Positions 26,254 through 37,806 of a DNA stretch of 64,000 nt are shown piece after piece. Origin of the DNA: Neodiprion pinetum (taxonomy: Eukaryota; Arthropoda; Insecta; Hymenoptera; Diprionidae); NCBI RefSeq assembly GCF_021155775.2, contig NC_060233.1:37293077-37357076 (forward strand), read 5' to 3'. Numbering within the stretch: position 1 is the first letter of the stretch; each line of letters opens with the position of its first letter. The notes beneath the pieces were generated by a model. That model was given only the letters and a program-made list of their open reading frames with translations, searched no databases and was not told where the DNA came from. The translations under genes were made by a program, and so were the position numbers.

Positions 26254-26853
26254 TTAGGGTGTTTCAGGAGAAAATGATTTGCGAATTTCCACCGTGGCAA
26301 CCTCTGAAAATTGAATGATTCTCTGAAGAAATGAGCGTTGTACTTTGCGTTTAAGTTGGCCATATATAAGCGGCCACTTTCACTTTTTTCGCATATTTTT
26401 CGATTAGTGCCGGGTTCCCGTTTCAATATGTACTGGAACCTGGATGAGCTTATATTCCGTATAGCGACCAGCGGAAATAGAGAGGTAGTTGTGTCTAGTA
26501 TGTAGTGACTACCTCGTCCAAAAACATTGACCGTCAGAGCAAAAGGCGTTTCGTACGGTAAACTGTCACGCTGATGTTTGCAAATAAGATGAGATTTATA
26601 GAAATATCTATATATGAGCTGCAAACATCAGCGTCACGGATGTTCAATGTTTTTGGACGAGGTAGTCACCACGTATGAGACAATTCAAAAATTGAAAAGA
26701 AATGCGAAAGAAAAGTGAAAAATTTAATGAGCGCCATTTTAGACGTAACGTAGAACGCTCATTTTATCATGGAATCTTCCTTTAAACTCAAACAAAATTT
26801 TTAGAGGCTGCCGCGGTGGATATTCGCAAATTATTTTCTCCTCAACACCCTGA
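26254..26853. mobile_element. Foldback-like element, about 600 bp, with nested perfect inverted repeat
   Basis: The outer ends (TTAGGGTGTTTCAGGAG at left; reverse complement of the right end TCAGGGTGTTGAGGAG) stay similar for about 100 bp into each side, through TTTGCGAAT and CCACCG. In the centre a perfect 26-nt inverted pair lies at 26505-26530 and 26644-26669. A further pair (CACGCTGATGTTTGC) lies inside that. No transposase is present. It looks like a non-autonomous DNA transposon, possibly one inserted in another. Confidence 0.65.
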
Positions 26854-27476
26854 TACACATCATATTTTCTTATATTCGTTTCTAGTTACTCAAAGGTGGA
26901 AAGATCGATGTTCAAAAAATCTGAATCATCGATATCGGAGAGTTTCTGCCATAAGAACGTACCTATCTATAAGGATTTTAAAGAATATGATTCTCACCAA
27001 TTTTTTTCTCAGTATCTAGACGGTGGATCCATAAATAAATCCACTGTTAACAACATAACTATCACCATTATTACGTTCGTAAAATATGAATATATGCCTA
27101 CGCGTGAAACGTTGACAAGTCTGACGTTATGACATACAGAATAGGAATATATACCTCCAATTTGCTGCCTATGCGCATATTTTTTACAGTGACAAGTACA
27201 TGATCGCTGGTTCGTTTGTTAAAATAGAGAAAAACGAGAACGCGACAATAGAACTAGACGTACGGTGTGTTTTTATTTCAAATTATCAAAGATGAGTCAG
27301 TTATTATCTTGTAAAGCATGAATTCGTTATTTTAATTAGGGCAGCCTAAAATTCCAAAATTCCACAACTCCTGTGCATTTATAATACATACTTTGTGTGG
27401 ACAATGCGCGTGCTGTACATTACGTAATCCTAATAATACTATGGCACTTTATACATATATGTCGGTATCATATTTC

Positions 27477-28239
27477 GGGGTGGAGTAAGTCGGCGGCACG
27501 AAATTCCGAAAGTCAAACTACCGACAGTTGAAAACGTAGAAAGACCATAAATACGAAAACACGACTTGTGGAAAAATAAAAGCTGAGAACGCGAAAATTT
27601 ACAAATAAATTCGTAACATTTTTTTTTTTTTGTTTTTGAGAATGGCCAAGATTGCGAAAGACAAAATATTGAATTGCGAAAATACCGAAGAGTGAAAAAG
27701 TCGACTTTTCAAAACTCAGACTCGAGCCTTTGTCAAAAATCTAGGATGACATCAGAAGCCGATATATTCTCTGCAACGCCACACGTATCCAATGGCGGGT
27801 GTCAAAGTGCCATCTAGTAAAGTCTGCGTAACTATGACAACCGTATTGCGGCCTTTCGGTTTTCTGGCTCTTCTGCATTTTGCGGATCGTAATTTTGCTG
27901 CTTCTGAACTTTGATTGTCGACAACTAATTTTCTCGATTTTGCGGCTGTTCGAATTATCAGCCGCTCTCGATTTTTAATTGTGTAACTTTTATTTTTCTG
28001 TATCTCCACATTCCGTGCTTCGGTCTTTCGGAATACCGACTGTTCTGAAAATACTTTTTCGGATAAGAGAGCGTTCGGTTAGATGAACTTTCGAAGAAAC
28101 AGTTATTTTATCGGGTTATTTATCGAAAATTCCAAATTCGATACGCTGATTAGTCGTTATTTTAAAATTCGTTTCTCGGAAATTTCAGGTTTTCGACCAT
28201 TCGACCTTTCGTTCTTTCGAAATTTTGACCTCCACCCCA
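27477..28239. mobile_element. Possible element with GGGGTGGAG ends
   Basis: GGGGTGGAG at 27477-27485 is inverted at about 28230-28238. Short motifs of the TTTCGAAA and CCGAAAG kind recur across the interval and are enriched towards both ends. The ends diverge quickly. It may be an old non-autonomous element or low-complexity sequence. Confidence 0.35.
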
Positions 28240-28589
28240 CATTTCGGTCAACAAATAGATAGCACAAAGAGCCTTAACAATATACAAGATGATATAAATC
28301 GTATTTACAATTGTCATTAGCAAATGTATTTGAATTTACGGACCCGTCGTGTAATAGGTATATTTTTCAAATGCACATATTTATACACAGATAGTACGTT
28401 CGAATGGGAATCAAGTCAAATGATAGTTTGAGATCATTGTAATTACGTAATCGGTCGAAAATTCAACCAGACAGTGACGGCATATGTATAACAAAACCGG
28501 CTGGTCTCGCAGGTCAATTTATTTTCATCCGTTACTCCTTCGATAAGAAATAAATATATAGAAAAGAAACTCTTCGCTCAACATATCGC

Positions 28590-31421
28590 TTAAAAGAGCT
28601 GCTGGTTGTATATTCCAACGAAAGAGTTACACTTGTGGCAAAAGTGTTTTGTGGCCAGGCAACTGTTTGCGCAGTAGACAAACGGCGCGCAACACCAGCA
28701 TCTGAAATTTACGGAGATGATTAGATATAAACTCATAAATATAACACGATGCCGTATAATTCGTTGAAACCGAAGTCGACCTCACGAACTTTGATACGTG
28801 TATGTTTCGTGAGAATTTTCTGACGCATTGTGCAGGCTACGATATTTGGTTTTTACTCTGTCGTTACATGTATTACTGCTTTCGCTCAAGAGCGTGAAAT
28901 ACAGCATTCGAGTTTCGTCGAATACATTTTTATCCATCTCGACTGCCAATTTATTCCCTTATCCTTAGAGTAAGAAATTGAATCTTGGAGATCCTTGAAA
29001 GGATCTTTGCAGAAATTGCTTACCCAACTAGGCAGAGGATAAGGGCCACCAAGTGCGTCCTACCACTAGCTCCTCTCTCCGTCCTGGTGATACCCTTCTG
29101 GCCGCACACGTGACATGTAACCGTGCAAGGATCAGGACCGACGTTTGGAGTGGTGGTGAAGACGTGTACAGACGCACCTGAAGTACGATTGCTTTACATT
29201 AGTTGGACTGGAATTTTTCTCGATTCCAGGTAGATACCTCTAGCATATTTTAATCAGAGAAGGTATTTTTGTGCGGTAATGATCACATTTTTATGTACTT
29301 GGCGAAAGGTTTTTGCACCAAGGTTCTTTTTGGTAGTATCTATCATATTTTAACGGTGGAATCAAACGAAGAATCGAAATCATTGATCGCTGATCACCAA
29401 CAATGAAAAATGAAGTTCGAGCACAATCTGCTCCTTCATTCGTGCCTCTGGCTTCTACCATTGGCACGTGGAAAATAAATGGACTACCGTGACTACGGAA
29501 AATAAAAATGAACATGAGTTACTCAAGCGATGACTATTAAGTTAAAAATAGTAGGTCAACGATTATTCGAGTCCAAAAAGGTAATCGAACACGACTCGAT
29601 TGATTCGGTAAAAATTAATCGATTAATCGATTATTTCGTATTTTTATGAAACCAAATGCATATGAAACCAAAATCTCGTAAATTTCAGTATGTAGTTTTA
29701 ATAGCAGATAAGTTTGTTGATGATTTATAGTTTGATTCAAATTATTTTTCAATTTCAGGTAAAAATATTCATTTATCTTTCACTTAGTATATGAAATAGG
29801 TTCTCAGTAAGTAAGAAAATGATAATAATTCATACTTTAATCGCATAAATTGATACTGCATTGCGTCGTTCATGGAAGTAAAAAAGAAAAACAGATTGCG
29901 AGGAAAAAGAATCGAGTCGGCCGATTGATCGAGCTTGAAGAATAATCGAATATACTCGATTAATCGGGGAAAAAACAATCGATTTAATCAAAAATCGATT
30001 TTTTTTTCTGCCATTTTTACGAGTCATCTCTTGATTTCATGTACAGTAAATGCAATCCGCCCAGTTTATTTTTGAGATGCGGCGTATCCTTTGTGACAGT
30101 CAAAGTCAGGTAGGATGGATGAATGAATAATTTTTTTAATGATTTCTATTTACCATTGTATTTAAACACCTTTGATTTATTTATTCGTTATTTTAATCTT
30201 GAGAGTGAATGGACGGATGAATGAGTGTTTTTTTTTTTTTTAATAATTTATTTTTACAACCTGTTTCTTTTTTTTTACCACTATACATCCCTAACTTATT
30301 TATTTATTTGGTACGACAACGAATGTGTCTCATAGTTGAACGTGCTCATGGTTTGTATTGAGATTGACGATTCGCTATTGAAAATATAAAAGTCGATAGT
30401 TCATACAACGCAGCTATAAATTGTAATAAAATAAAAAAAAACAAATCGTCACACCTTGGCATGACGCATGCTGAGCTGCGCAAGCAGGCACCTAATAAAC
30501 ATTTCTCGGTCGTTTAGGCGAAATTGTTTCAACTCTGGTAAAGGAAATATTATTCTCGATCGGTAGGCAAACAGGCACATCGTTTATATAATGGCACAAG
30601 ATCGCCGGCGGGTATTTCGGAAAATATAAACACCCATTTCATGCAGAATGTATGTACAACATTCTTAGGGTACGCTGTATTTCGGGTACTCTGATATAGG
30701 GCATCGATCGACGCGTCAGGGCGTATTGATGACGAAGGTATTTCGGAAATAATACTGCGGTCATGCAACATTTATATCAGGACACTCAACGACACGATTA
30801 GATGCCGTATTTTTATCTAATCGCCGGCTTACCTACTTTAGATAACAATTTACGCTTGGGCTTTCAGAAATGACGAACCCTTCGGAAAATAGGTGGAATC
30901 TTTTCCAAGTGTACAAATCAAATATGTACCACGAGCTCCGAATAAATCGTGAAGTTAACGCTCTCGAAACGAGTCGTACGACTGACTCGTTAATATTTTC
31001 CTCATCTACCCACAGGTGGTAACAAACTTGTCGTAAACGTAATAAAAGCGAATGTAAAAAATGAGCGTGACGCTTACTTTGCCGTTTCGTCGTTTTAAAA
31101 TTCAAAACAAGTCAGCATCCGATCTGCCGTACACGTAACAATACTAAAAACTCCTAAATCGCGTAGAATGACGAAAATATCGCGGTGCTGATACCAAAAG
31201 GGCTTATATATTTATTCTACGCCCTCGAAAGCCAAAAGGGCGTACAACCAAGTACAAGCTCCTTCGGCACTGGCATCGCGATATTTCCATTAGGGATTAT
31301 AGACCGTTTCACCTGGTTGAATGTTGACCGGTTGTGCCGGCGTGTAGGCGACACCACCACCTGGTTGAGAGATCGGCTCGGTCGTCGGATTGTAAGGCGA
31401 GGCGTTATCTTGGTGATGCAT
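28590..31421 (-). CDS. LITAF-domain protein 2 (124 aa)
   Basis: An endosome/lysosome-type LITAF protein. Exons 31421-31313, 29177-29024 and 28701-28590, phases 1 and 2 as in the other members. It starts MHHQDNASPYNPTTEP and has a short Pro/Gln-rich tail (TPAQPVNIQPG) without a clear PPxY. The domain has TCHVCG (Cys58, Cys61), a hydrophobic hairpin (LVALILCLVGCWCCAPFVYC) and HFCHKC (Cys109, Cys112), so the zinc ligands are present; CHKC replaces the usual CPxC. Intron 1 is unusually long for the array (about 2.1 kb) and contains a candidate mobile element at 29524-30033. A minus-strand AATAAA lies at 28523-28518, 67 nt past the stop. Confidence 0.88.
29524..30033. mobile_element. Candidate MITE inside LITAF-2 intron 1
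   Basis: CAAGCGATGACT at the left is inverted at the right (reverse complement CAAGAGATGACT). Clusters of ATCGATTAATCGATTA-type sequence lie near both ends and could pair. The 510 bp has no credible coding region. The neighbouring 30110-30300 holds T-rich, loosely repeated sequence with ATGGATGAATGA-like motifs. Confidence 0.45.
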
Positions 31422-31810
31422 GCTGGGCCCCTAATTCGTGCCGATTTAATTTAAAAGTTGAAACACCGACGAACCGGAAAACCTTCCCCCCAGATCCACC
31501 CGATGCACCACTTGACGTATCAAACTATGTTCACCCGTTGTCACCGGAATCGGTTACACACAGAAACTTGGTCACGATTGACGCTGCGGAGACTCGTGGC
31601 ACCCGGCGAATCGGAGGAGCACCGTCATGGCGGTCACACAGGTGAGTAATCAGGAGGAGGGGGATTTCGAGAGAAACGGAGAACGGAGAGGAAGGTGAAA
31701 AAAACGGACGGGTAGAGGGGATAGAAGGTTCCTCTGGTGCGGGAAAAACTCCGCGCTTTGAACGTGCATGCATGCCTGGTATTGGTTTACCAATTACACC
31801 TTATCGTATA

Positions 31811-32129
31811 CACTCCCGGCAAAAAGTTTGGGTAAACCGGTCGAAATTTCTTGCCGCGCTATAAGTTAGATAGCGGACTCAAAAATGAAGATGATCAAAT
31901 TTGCCAAGCGGCGTTTTAAACAGGATAAATTTACCTTCATTTTACTTTTTCAGAAAATTCTCTATAGGATTTGTTTTTTGCGCCGGTACGTATTTTTGAG
32001 CATGGACGTTTTTTCGCCATCTTTAGTCATCGAAATTTTTTTCTATTATGTTTACTTTTGAGTCCGCTATCTAACCATTAGTGCGATAAGAAATATCGAA
32101 TGGTGTACCTCAACTTTTGGCTGGCAGTG
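31811..32129. mobile_element. Candidate Tc1/mariner-type MITE
   Basis: The ends CACTCCCGGCAAAAAGTTT and, inverted, CACTGCCAGCCAAAAGTT are flanked by TA on both sides (31809-31810 and 32130-32131). The inverted similarity runs about 75 bp and includes a shared block GTTAGATAGCGGACTCAAAA. The TA target and CACTG..AAAAGT ends are typical of Tc1/mariner relatives. No transposase. Confidence 0.6.
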
Positions 32130-34234
32130 TATGTTATGCGTGTCGTTAAAATAGTCTGGGAACCGAAAGCTCAGGTGTTTGCTCTTATTACGCTTGAATT
32201 GTTACAATCAGCCATCATGTCTATTAATAATTCTACCGGGCGTAAGTTTCTGGAAACAATGATTTACGATGTTTTACAATTTTTTGTATTCTACAAGGAG
32301 TTTGGATTCGATTGATTACCGTCAAAAATCTTACCTACCTTGCCTAACAACTTCCGATACGATTATTGATCAAATATTTTTGGGAAACTTTCGTTATCAG
32401 CATTTACACGTGTGTTATAGAAATACCGAAAACAGATGTTCTGAATTTCAGCTGAGTAAAATTTTCTGAGGAGACAGAGGTTGAAAACATCTAGGTACTG
32501 TAGAAATTAGTCTTTGCTATAACGTAATATTAAAAAAATTTCACCAGATAGACTGAGCGTCATATTGAAAGCGAAAACTTGGAGTTTCAAACGATTATTC
32601 TATCAAATCATCGTTATGTGTATAATTTTATAATCGATTTCATTCAAAGTCGGCAATAATTCGAAATCTTCGATGTGATGTATAATTTTTCCTGTTACAC
32701 ATATAAAACAGTTAAAGCGGTAGACTTGGCGTTTTTGTTTATTTGCCGATTTTTAACGTATGTAAAAGATTGAAGTTTTGATTATTGATTAAAAATTACA
32801 AAGTAACGAACGAAATCGTAACGTTTCCGAACTACCGTGTGATGTCATTTGTATATAATATGATACAAGCAGCAGCTGCTTACGTTTGGCTGGAATTATT
32901 TATAGCACAAGCAGCCGCAGATCCTTACGTATTGAAACCGTATTCATATTGATACGCACATGGCACAACGTGAAAATGTATAAAGAAAAAGAAACCGTAG
33001 GTTCTCGTTAAGTCGATCGTTGTGCGGAAGTGAGGTCCGGATATGATTCGCCTTTGTGGGAAGCCACGCTTCACGACACGTGACAAGGATACGTAACTGC
33101 GTCTTGGTACGTCACGAGTATCGTGTAAAGGTTCACTTATGGTGATTCAGTTTTTTCCTCATACAATACTAGCCGAACTATGTCCCAGTTTTTTTCAGTG
33201 GGACACTCACACACTGTAAATCGAAGCAGCGACAGTCGTATTGATTGAAAACAGTATGTATTATAAATGTCTTGTTAATTAGAACATGTGACTAGGTATA
33301 TGATTATACTTATTATGTGTGTGTATAGCACAGTAAAATATGTCAGGTGTAATCAGCCGCAGTTAACAGCTGAGGTATAGACCATAAAAATTGGAAACCA
33401 AGATTAAGATAATACTATTGAAACGTGCTCAAGGGGATCGGTATAAATACGAGATAATGCTGGTAAGTGGAGAGAAAACAGATTCAGCTGTCTTGTACCA
33501 AACGAATTATTGCGAAGTTCCGTATTTCCTTGGCAAAAAGGAAAAAAATTGATTTCCGAAAAACTATTTGAATTTACTCATCACCGGTAATTCGTTATCC
33601 TTACACAAAAATGAAGAATAACATTTTTTCGACGACATATTCCGGATGCCGATAAAATTTCAAAGCCGGTATTCGATTTCACATCAAACGTCGTAGTTTT
33701 ACAATAATTTCAGAATGTTCAAAAAATCCCATCAACTTCGATCGTGCGTAGCGACAGTAAAATTATTCAACTGAAAAATTGTCACTTGTTGAGTATGGCA
33801 CGTTCGAATTGCTGGTGATCAATGAACTGACTCAAGTCTAATGGTGCGTAAGAAATTGACTTGTTCGGAAAATAGTTACGACGTTAAGAGTGAATTTGTG
33901 CTACTCCCAAATTTTAAAATTACACCGGTCGACTGGTGCCCGCAGCGTTATTCATACGTTTCCGATTGATTATTTGGTAATTGCTGTACGGGCAATTTAG
34001 CATAGAGTGAATTCATCTGCATTTATGCAATATCATAGTTCTCACTGTAAACTTGCAGCGATCGCTTTCACATGGTCCCAATCACGCGCACGCGTATTTT
34101 GGCCAAACTAAAAACAGCATTCCACGCCTAGGCTTTGCCCTGGCTCACTTGGTTCTTAAAAACGAGCTTGACATCTTAAACGTTGCAATTCGTCCTCTTG
34201 AAGGTGAGTTCAGGAGCGAAAGACGGCCTTTTCT

Positions 34235-34809
34235 CTACCGATACCGTTTGGGCCTTAACTGTGGGTAAGTTCTGGCACAACAGTCGATGCAGAAGGCGAA
34301 CGGGATCCAGAACCAGCATAACCTGAATAAAATTGAAATATCTTAAGACCGGTGTATGGATGCAAGGCAAAAAATTCACTTAAACAAAAAGTTTACCATC
34401 AAATTTACAGCGTCTCTGATATTGGCAACACTTGAAACGTAACTTACACTATACAGCAGGCAGCCTTGATGCTCTCTCCCGACGTCAAGTGGTAGTTCGA
34501 AGAGTTTTCCGTTTGTGAACCAGGACCAGGTATAACCTCGGTTATTACAGCTGAATAGGATCGGAATAATGATTCGGAAAGTTAGTCCGTACAAGTATTA
34601 GATTTTCTGAACAAATTCGATCTGCCGTTACGCCAACCTGGAGGTTGCTCCGAAGTCAAAGCTGGAGGTTCGAGGGGCAGCGGGGGTGGTTCGGCCGCCA
34701 TTGACGGTTTGTAGAGGCTGTAAGGTGGCGGCGGATCGTCCGTACGATTTGCACTATTTGGCACAGATCTGCCAGCCGCTGACGTTGCCTCTCTCTCCTT
34801 GTTGATCAT
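34235..34809 (-). CDS. LITAF-like protein lacking zinc ligands (120 aa)
   Basis: Exons 34809-34638, 34550-34448 and 34322-34235, with phases 1 and 2 at the same places as in true LITAF genes. The N-terminus (MINKEREATSAAGRSVPNSA) leads into a Pro-rich segment with DDPPPPYSLY, a PPxY motif. The domain-equivalent part (VITEVIPGPGSQTENSS, then SIKAACCIVLCWFWIPFAFC) keeps the hydrophobic Cys/Trp-rich hairpin. It has no CxxC before it, and the usual HxCPxC is replaced by RTYPQLRPKRYR and a stop. Splice sites are standard and frames are open, so this looks like a live paralogue rather than a pseudogene. It may be a membrane-anchored PPxY adaptor; function is inferred only. Confidence 0.75.
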
Positions 34810-35517
34810 AACGTGACTCGGCGTATCGTCAAAGTGTAGGAGGTGATGGTATCCGGTCCTCCTCGGTTCGGAAATAAATTACCACCCAGTGTTCACCAGC
34901 CAACGTTTTATCGTCTACTGCGGAATCCGTGAGCTTCCTGCAGCAACTGTGTGACAACATGTGTTTCGTATCTCAGTCAGTGACGTACCTGTAAGAGGAG
35001 TATAAAATATCGGATCGCAAGGCCCGTGATACCGTTTTTCGAATCGATGCTATCGATCATTATCGCGATTCGTTATCGTCGCGCAAATTCAGCCGCCATT
35101 AAGCTCTCGGAATTTTGTATACGGTACGTTAACGCAGCGAAGTCGTTGGTGATATAACTCGTGAGCGAATGCTATCTTTTGTAACGGTCTCGTATAGGTA
35201 GGTATACAAACAATAGCGAAAGAACGAACCTCTTTACGACTCAAGTACTAATTTTTAGTTCGCACGTTGTTTCTACAACAACAACAATAAACCAGAGGCT
35301 CGTACCGTTGTATGGTATCCTGAATTGCAATTGAACATGGAAAAAAATATTCCCAATCACACGAACTGAGATAATGACGGAGGAGAGCTTGAATATAATC
35401 GATCGAAGGCCTTTACGTTTTGGCGATTCACGATATTAGGTGAAAACGCATTTCAGCGCAGTTCGATCAGGATGATGTTATGTTATATTTCGAAATCGCA
35501 TGGATTGGTGGGATCCA

Positions 35518-35518
35518 G

Positions 35519-35563
<45 letters not shown>
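35518..35563. repeat. (GA)n microsatellite
   Basis: A GAAA-type run passing into about 28 bases of GA dinucleotides, in the spacer upstream of the 34.8 kb gene. Confidence 0.9.
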
Positions 35564-35565
<2 letters not shown>

Positions 35566-36031
35566 AATAAATAAATTAAAGTATAACTGGCACGTTTATC
35601 TGTTAATTATTTTACTGAGCACCTTCAACCGTTACCTAATATTTACACAATTATGATATTTAATTACTTTACCGACGTGCCCGACCACTTAAGCGTCTTG
35701 TTATTCACGATTAGCCCGAACTGTGCCTCATCGCGCCAGACTCGAGGTTCAAAATTTTATTTCTTTTATCTATACAACAGGTTTCACATATCTTAAGAAT
35801 CCATTATCTCTGCGCACACTCACCCACACTGACACACATTCGCACACACCGACAAGATTCCACCAACTGTTCTTGACGACTTTTTCCCCTACACGGCGTA
35901 AGGCAATCAGTCAACATCCGCTCCGGTTTTCCCAAGGCGTCGATAAATCCATCGTCGTTCATTGGAAATCGGTATAATCATCGCCCGGATCGCATCGTTG
36001 GCAACCACTTGTTACCCCCGGTGATTTGGAA

Positions 36032-36498
36032 CTAGCAGCAACAGAGGTCGCAAGGTCCGCACCCGAGACAGAGTCTGCAGGAATCGATGAAACGTTAAAT
36101 TAACGAAATCGTTCAAGCAGGTACGGTATAAAAATATAAATATCTGGGTAAAAATCGTCCGAAATTCAACCCACCCTAAACAGCACCCGCAGCAAAGAGC
36201 CGACTCCGCACTCATTCCCGTTGACCGTTGCTGTTCCTGGGCGGGAACGACGTAGACCGTCGTACCTGTCATGGGAAAAAATTACAGAGGGTACGGCACA
36301 GTGTTTGAAACCGATCAATGACCATCGGCGCGGCGTAAACACCAAGTACTTTGAATCCACGTTACCTGGGGGTGGCTGCTGCGTAATTGGCGGGGCACCA
36401 TAAGGCGGCGGAGGTCCGTACATCGGGTAGCCTTGCGGGGGAGGCGGCTGATTGCCGTACTGCGGGTTGTACTGGTAGTTGTTATTCCCGGGGTACAT
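36032..36498 (-). CDS. Short Pro-rich, Cys-rich membrane protein derived from LITAF (88 aa)
   Basis: Exons 36498-36366, 36265-36175 and 36074-36032, introns phases 1 and 2, each 100 nt. The N-terminal half is Tyr/Pro/Gln-rich (MYPGNNNYQYNPQYG) with PPPPYGAPP. The junction residues GTTVYVVP match GTTVHVIT of LITAF-5 and place it in the family. The C-terminus is SALCCGCCLGLCLGCGPCDL and then CCC before the stop. There is no CxxC/HxCxxC zinc site. The result resembles CYSTM-type cysteine-rich tail-anchored proteins, where the cysteines are often lipidated or metal-exposed. The resemblance may be convergent. A real gene is likely; the role is unknown. Confidence 0.75.
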
Positions 36499-37806
36499 GA
36501 CGGCGCGTCGTTAAATGCAGAGACGAACGGATCGCAGGACTTGCTCGATCGACGAATGACTGGATGGATGTCGACGATACGGAGCGCCAACACTGACTGA
36601 CTGGCGACAATGAGTCGCCGCAAGGCGAGAACGCGGCCTACGCGATAGCTGTAGTTGGAAAACATTTCGCCGCGTCGTGACGCGTCGCGGTGAATCGGCC
36701 TCTGTTATCTCAAAAAATTATCGATTTCTTACCGCGGAGACTTGCGTGATTGCCATTTGGCAATGGTGTAATAACTAACGTGCTGCTCACCTGACTTTCA
36801 GACTCCTGGACGCAGCCAATGCTGCTGCTGCTGCTCCTGGTGCTCGAATTGTTATTACCTGTTCCGGATTGCCGATGGCAATCGTCTTTAAACATCTCAC
36901 CATTTATTGCTCGTTTGCCATTCGAGTTAACGACCGTGTACGCCGTGAACATTTTTTTATTTCTATGCAGCACGCAGTCGCAACTTTTGGAGGCTTTTGG
37001 TATTATTAACGTTAAGACCATTGAGAGGTCGTTTGACGTAAGACGTTGCCAAGTTTTACGCTCAAAGGTGTAAACTTGTTGTTCAGCACCTCAAGGTGAT
37101 TTAATTTCCTGCCGTATTAACAGTTTGCAGTTACTTCTTGATTAACTTGTAGCACTGATCGCTCGACCGATCGAATTCACCGACTGTATATGACCGTAGT
37201 GCCAATGATATATCGGTCGAGGACGTTCCGGACTTGCGATCACAGATCAGTTATGCTATCGCGATCGTTTGTTTACTTTTGCAGTTTACCTACGAGGTAA
37301 CGAAAAGCCGGCGGAGCCTATCGTTAAAAAAACCGTGGTTATCGCGACAAGCGTGAGGTAGAAACGCTTCGGAGGTGAAAGGAGGAGTCTCTGGCTCACA
37401 TCGTGTTTTATCAACAAATCCTGATTTGTCTTACTTGCATCGTGCACCACGTGGTAAAGATAACGCGTGCTTGTGAACTTTGCAGTTTACTGTTTTTAAT
37501 TCGAAATTTTTTCCTTCATTCATTGCACTTTTGCCCTTGATCGTAGATCTACACGTAGAAGAGACATAAGTAGTGTGAAACAATAAAAATAAATACTAGA
37601 TAGGTTATAAGTTTAGTCTTATAAACGAGAATAAATTCAAGTATAACACAACGGTAACTTAAAGACTAAATTAGGACATGATCGGCAGTCCGAAACTTGA
37701 ACTGCTTTTATTTTCAGCCTTATTTTACGTTTGAAAATATTTTTCTGATCTAAGACTAGATCGGTACGCTCATCGTCGATCTTAACGTCTTTCTCATCGT
37801 GGATTC

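Larger units (their letters stand above)
10336..28589. other. Long gene-poor spacer, about 18 kb
   Basis: No coding exon could be supported on either strand. Short open frames lack domain character or splice context. The stretch holds several inverted-repeat elements, listed separately, at 11229-11474, 12813-13033, 19272-19530, 22233-22721, 26254-26853 and 27477-28239. A distal promoter or untranslated 5' exon of LITAF-1 may lie at its left edge. Otherwise I see nothing else of note in it. Confidence 0.5.
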
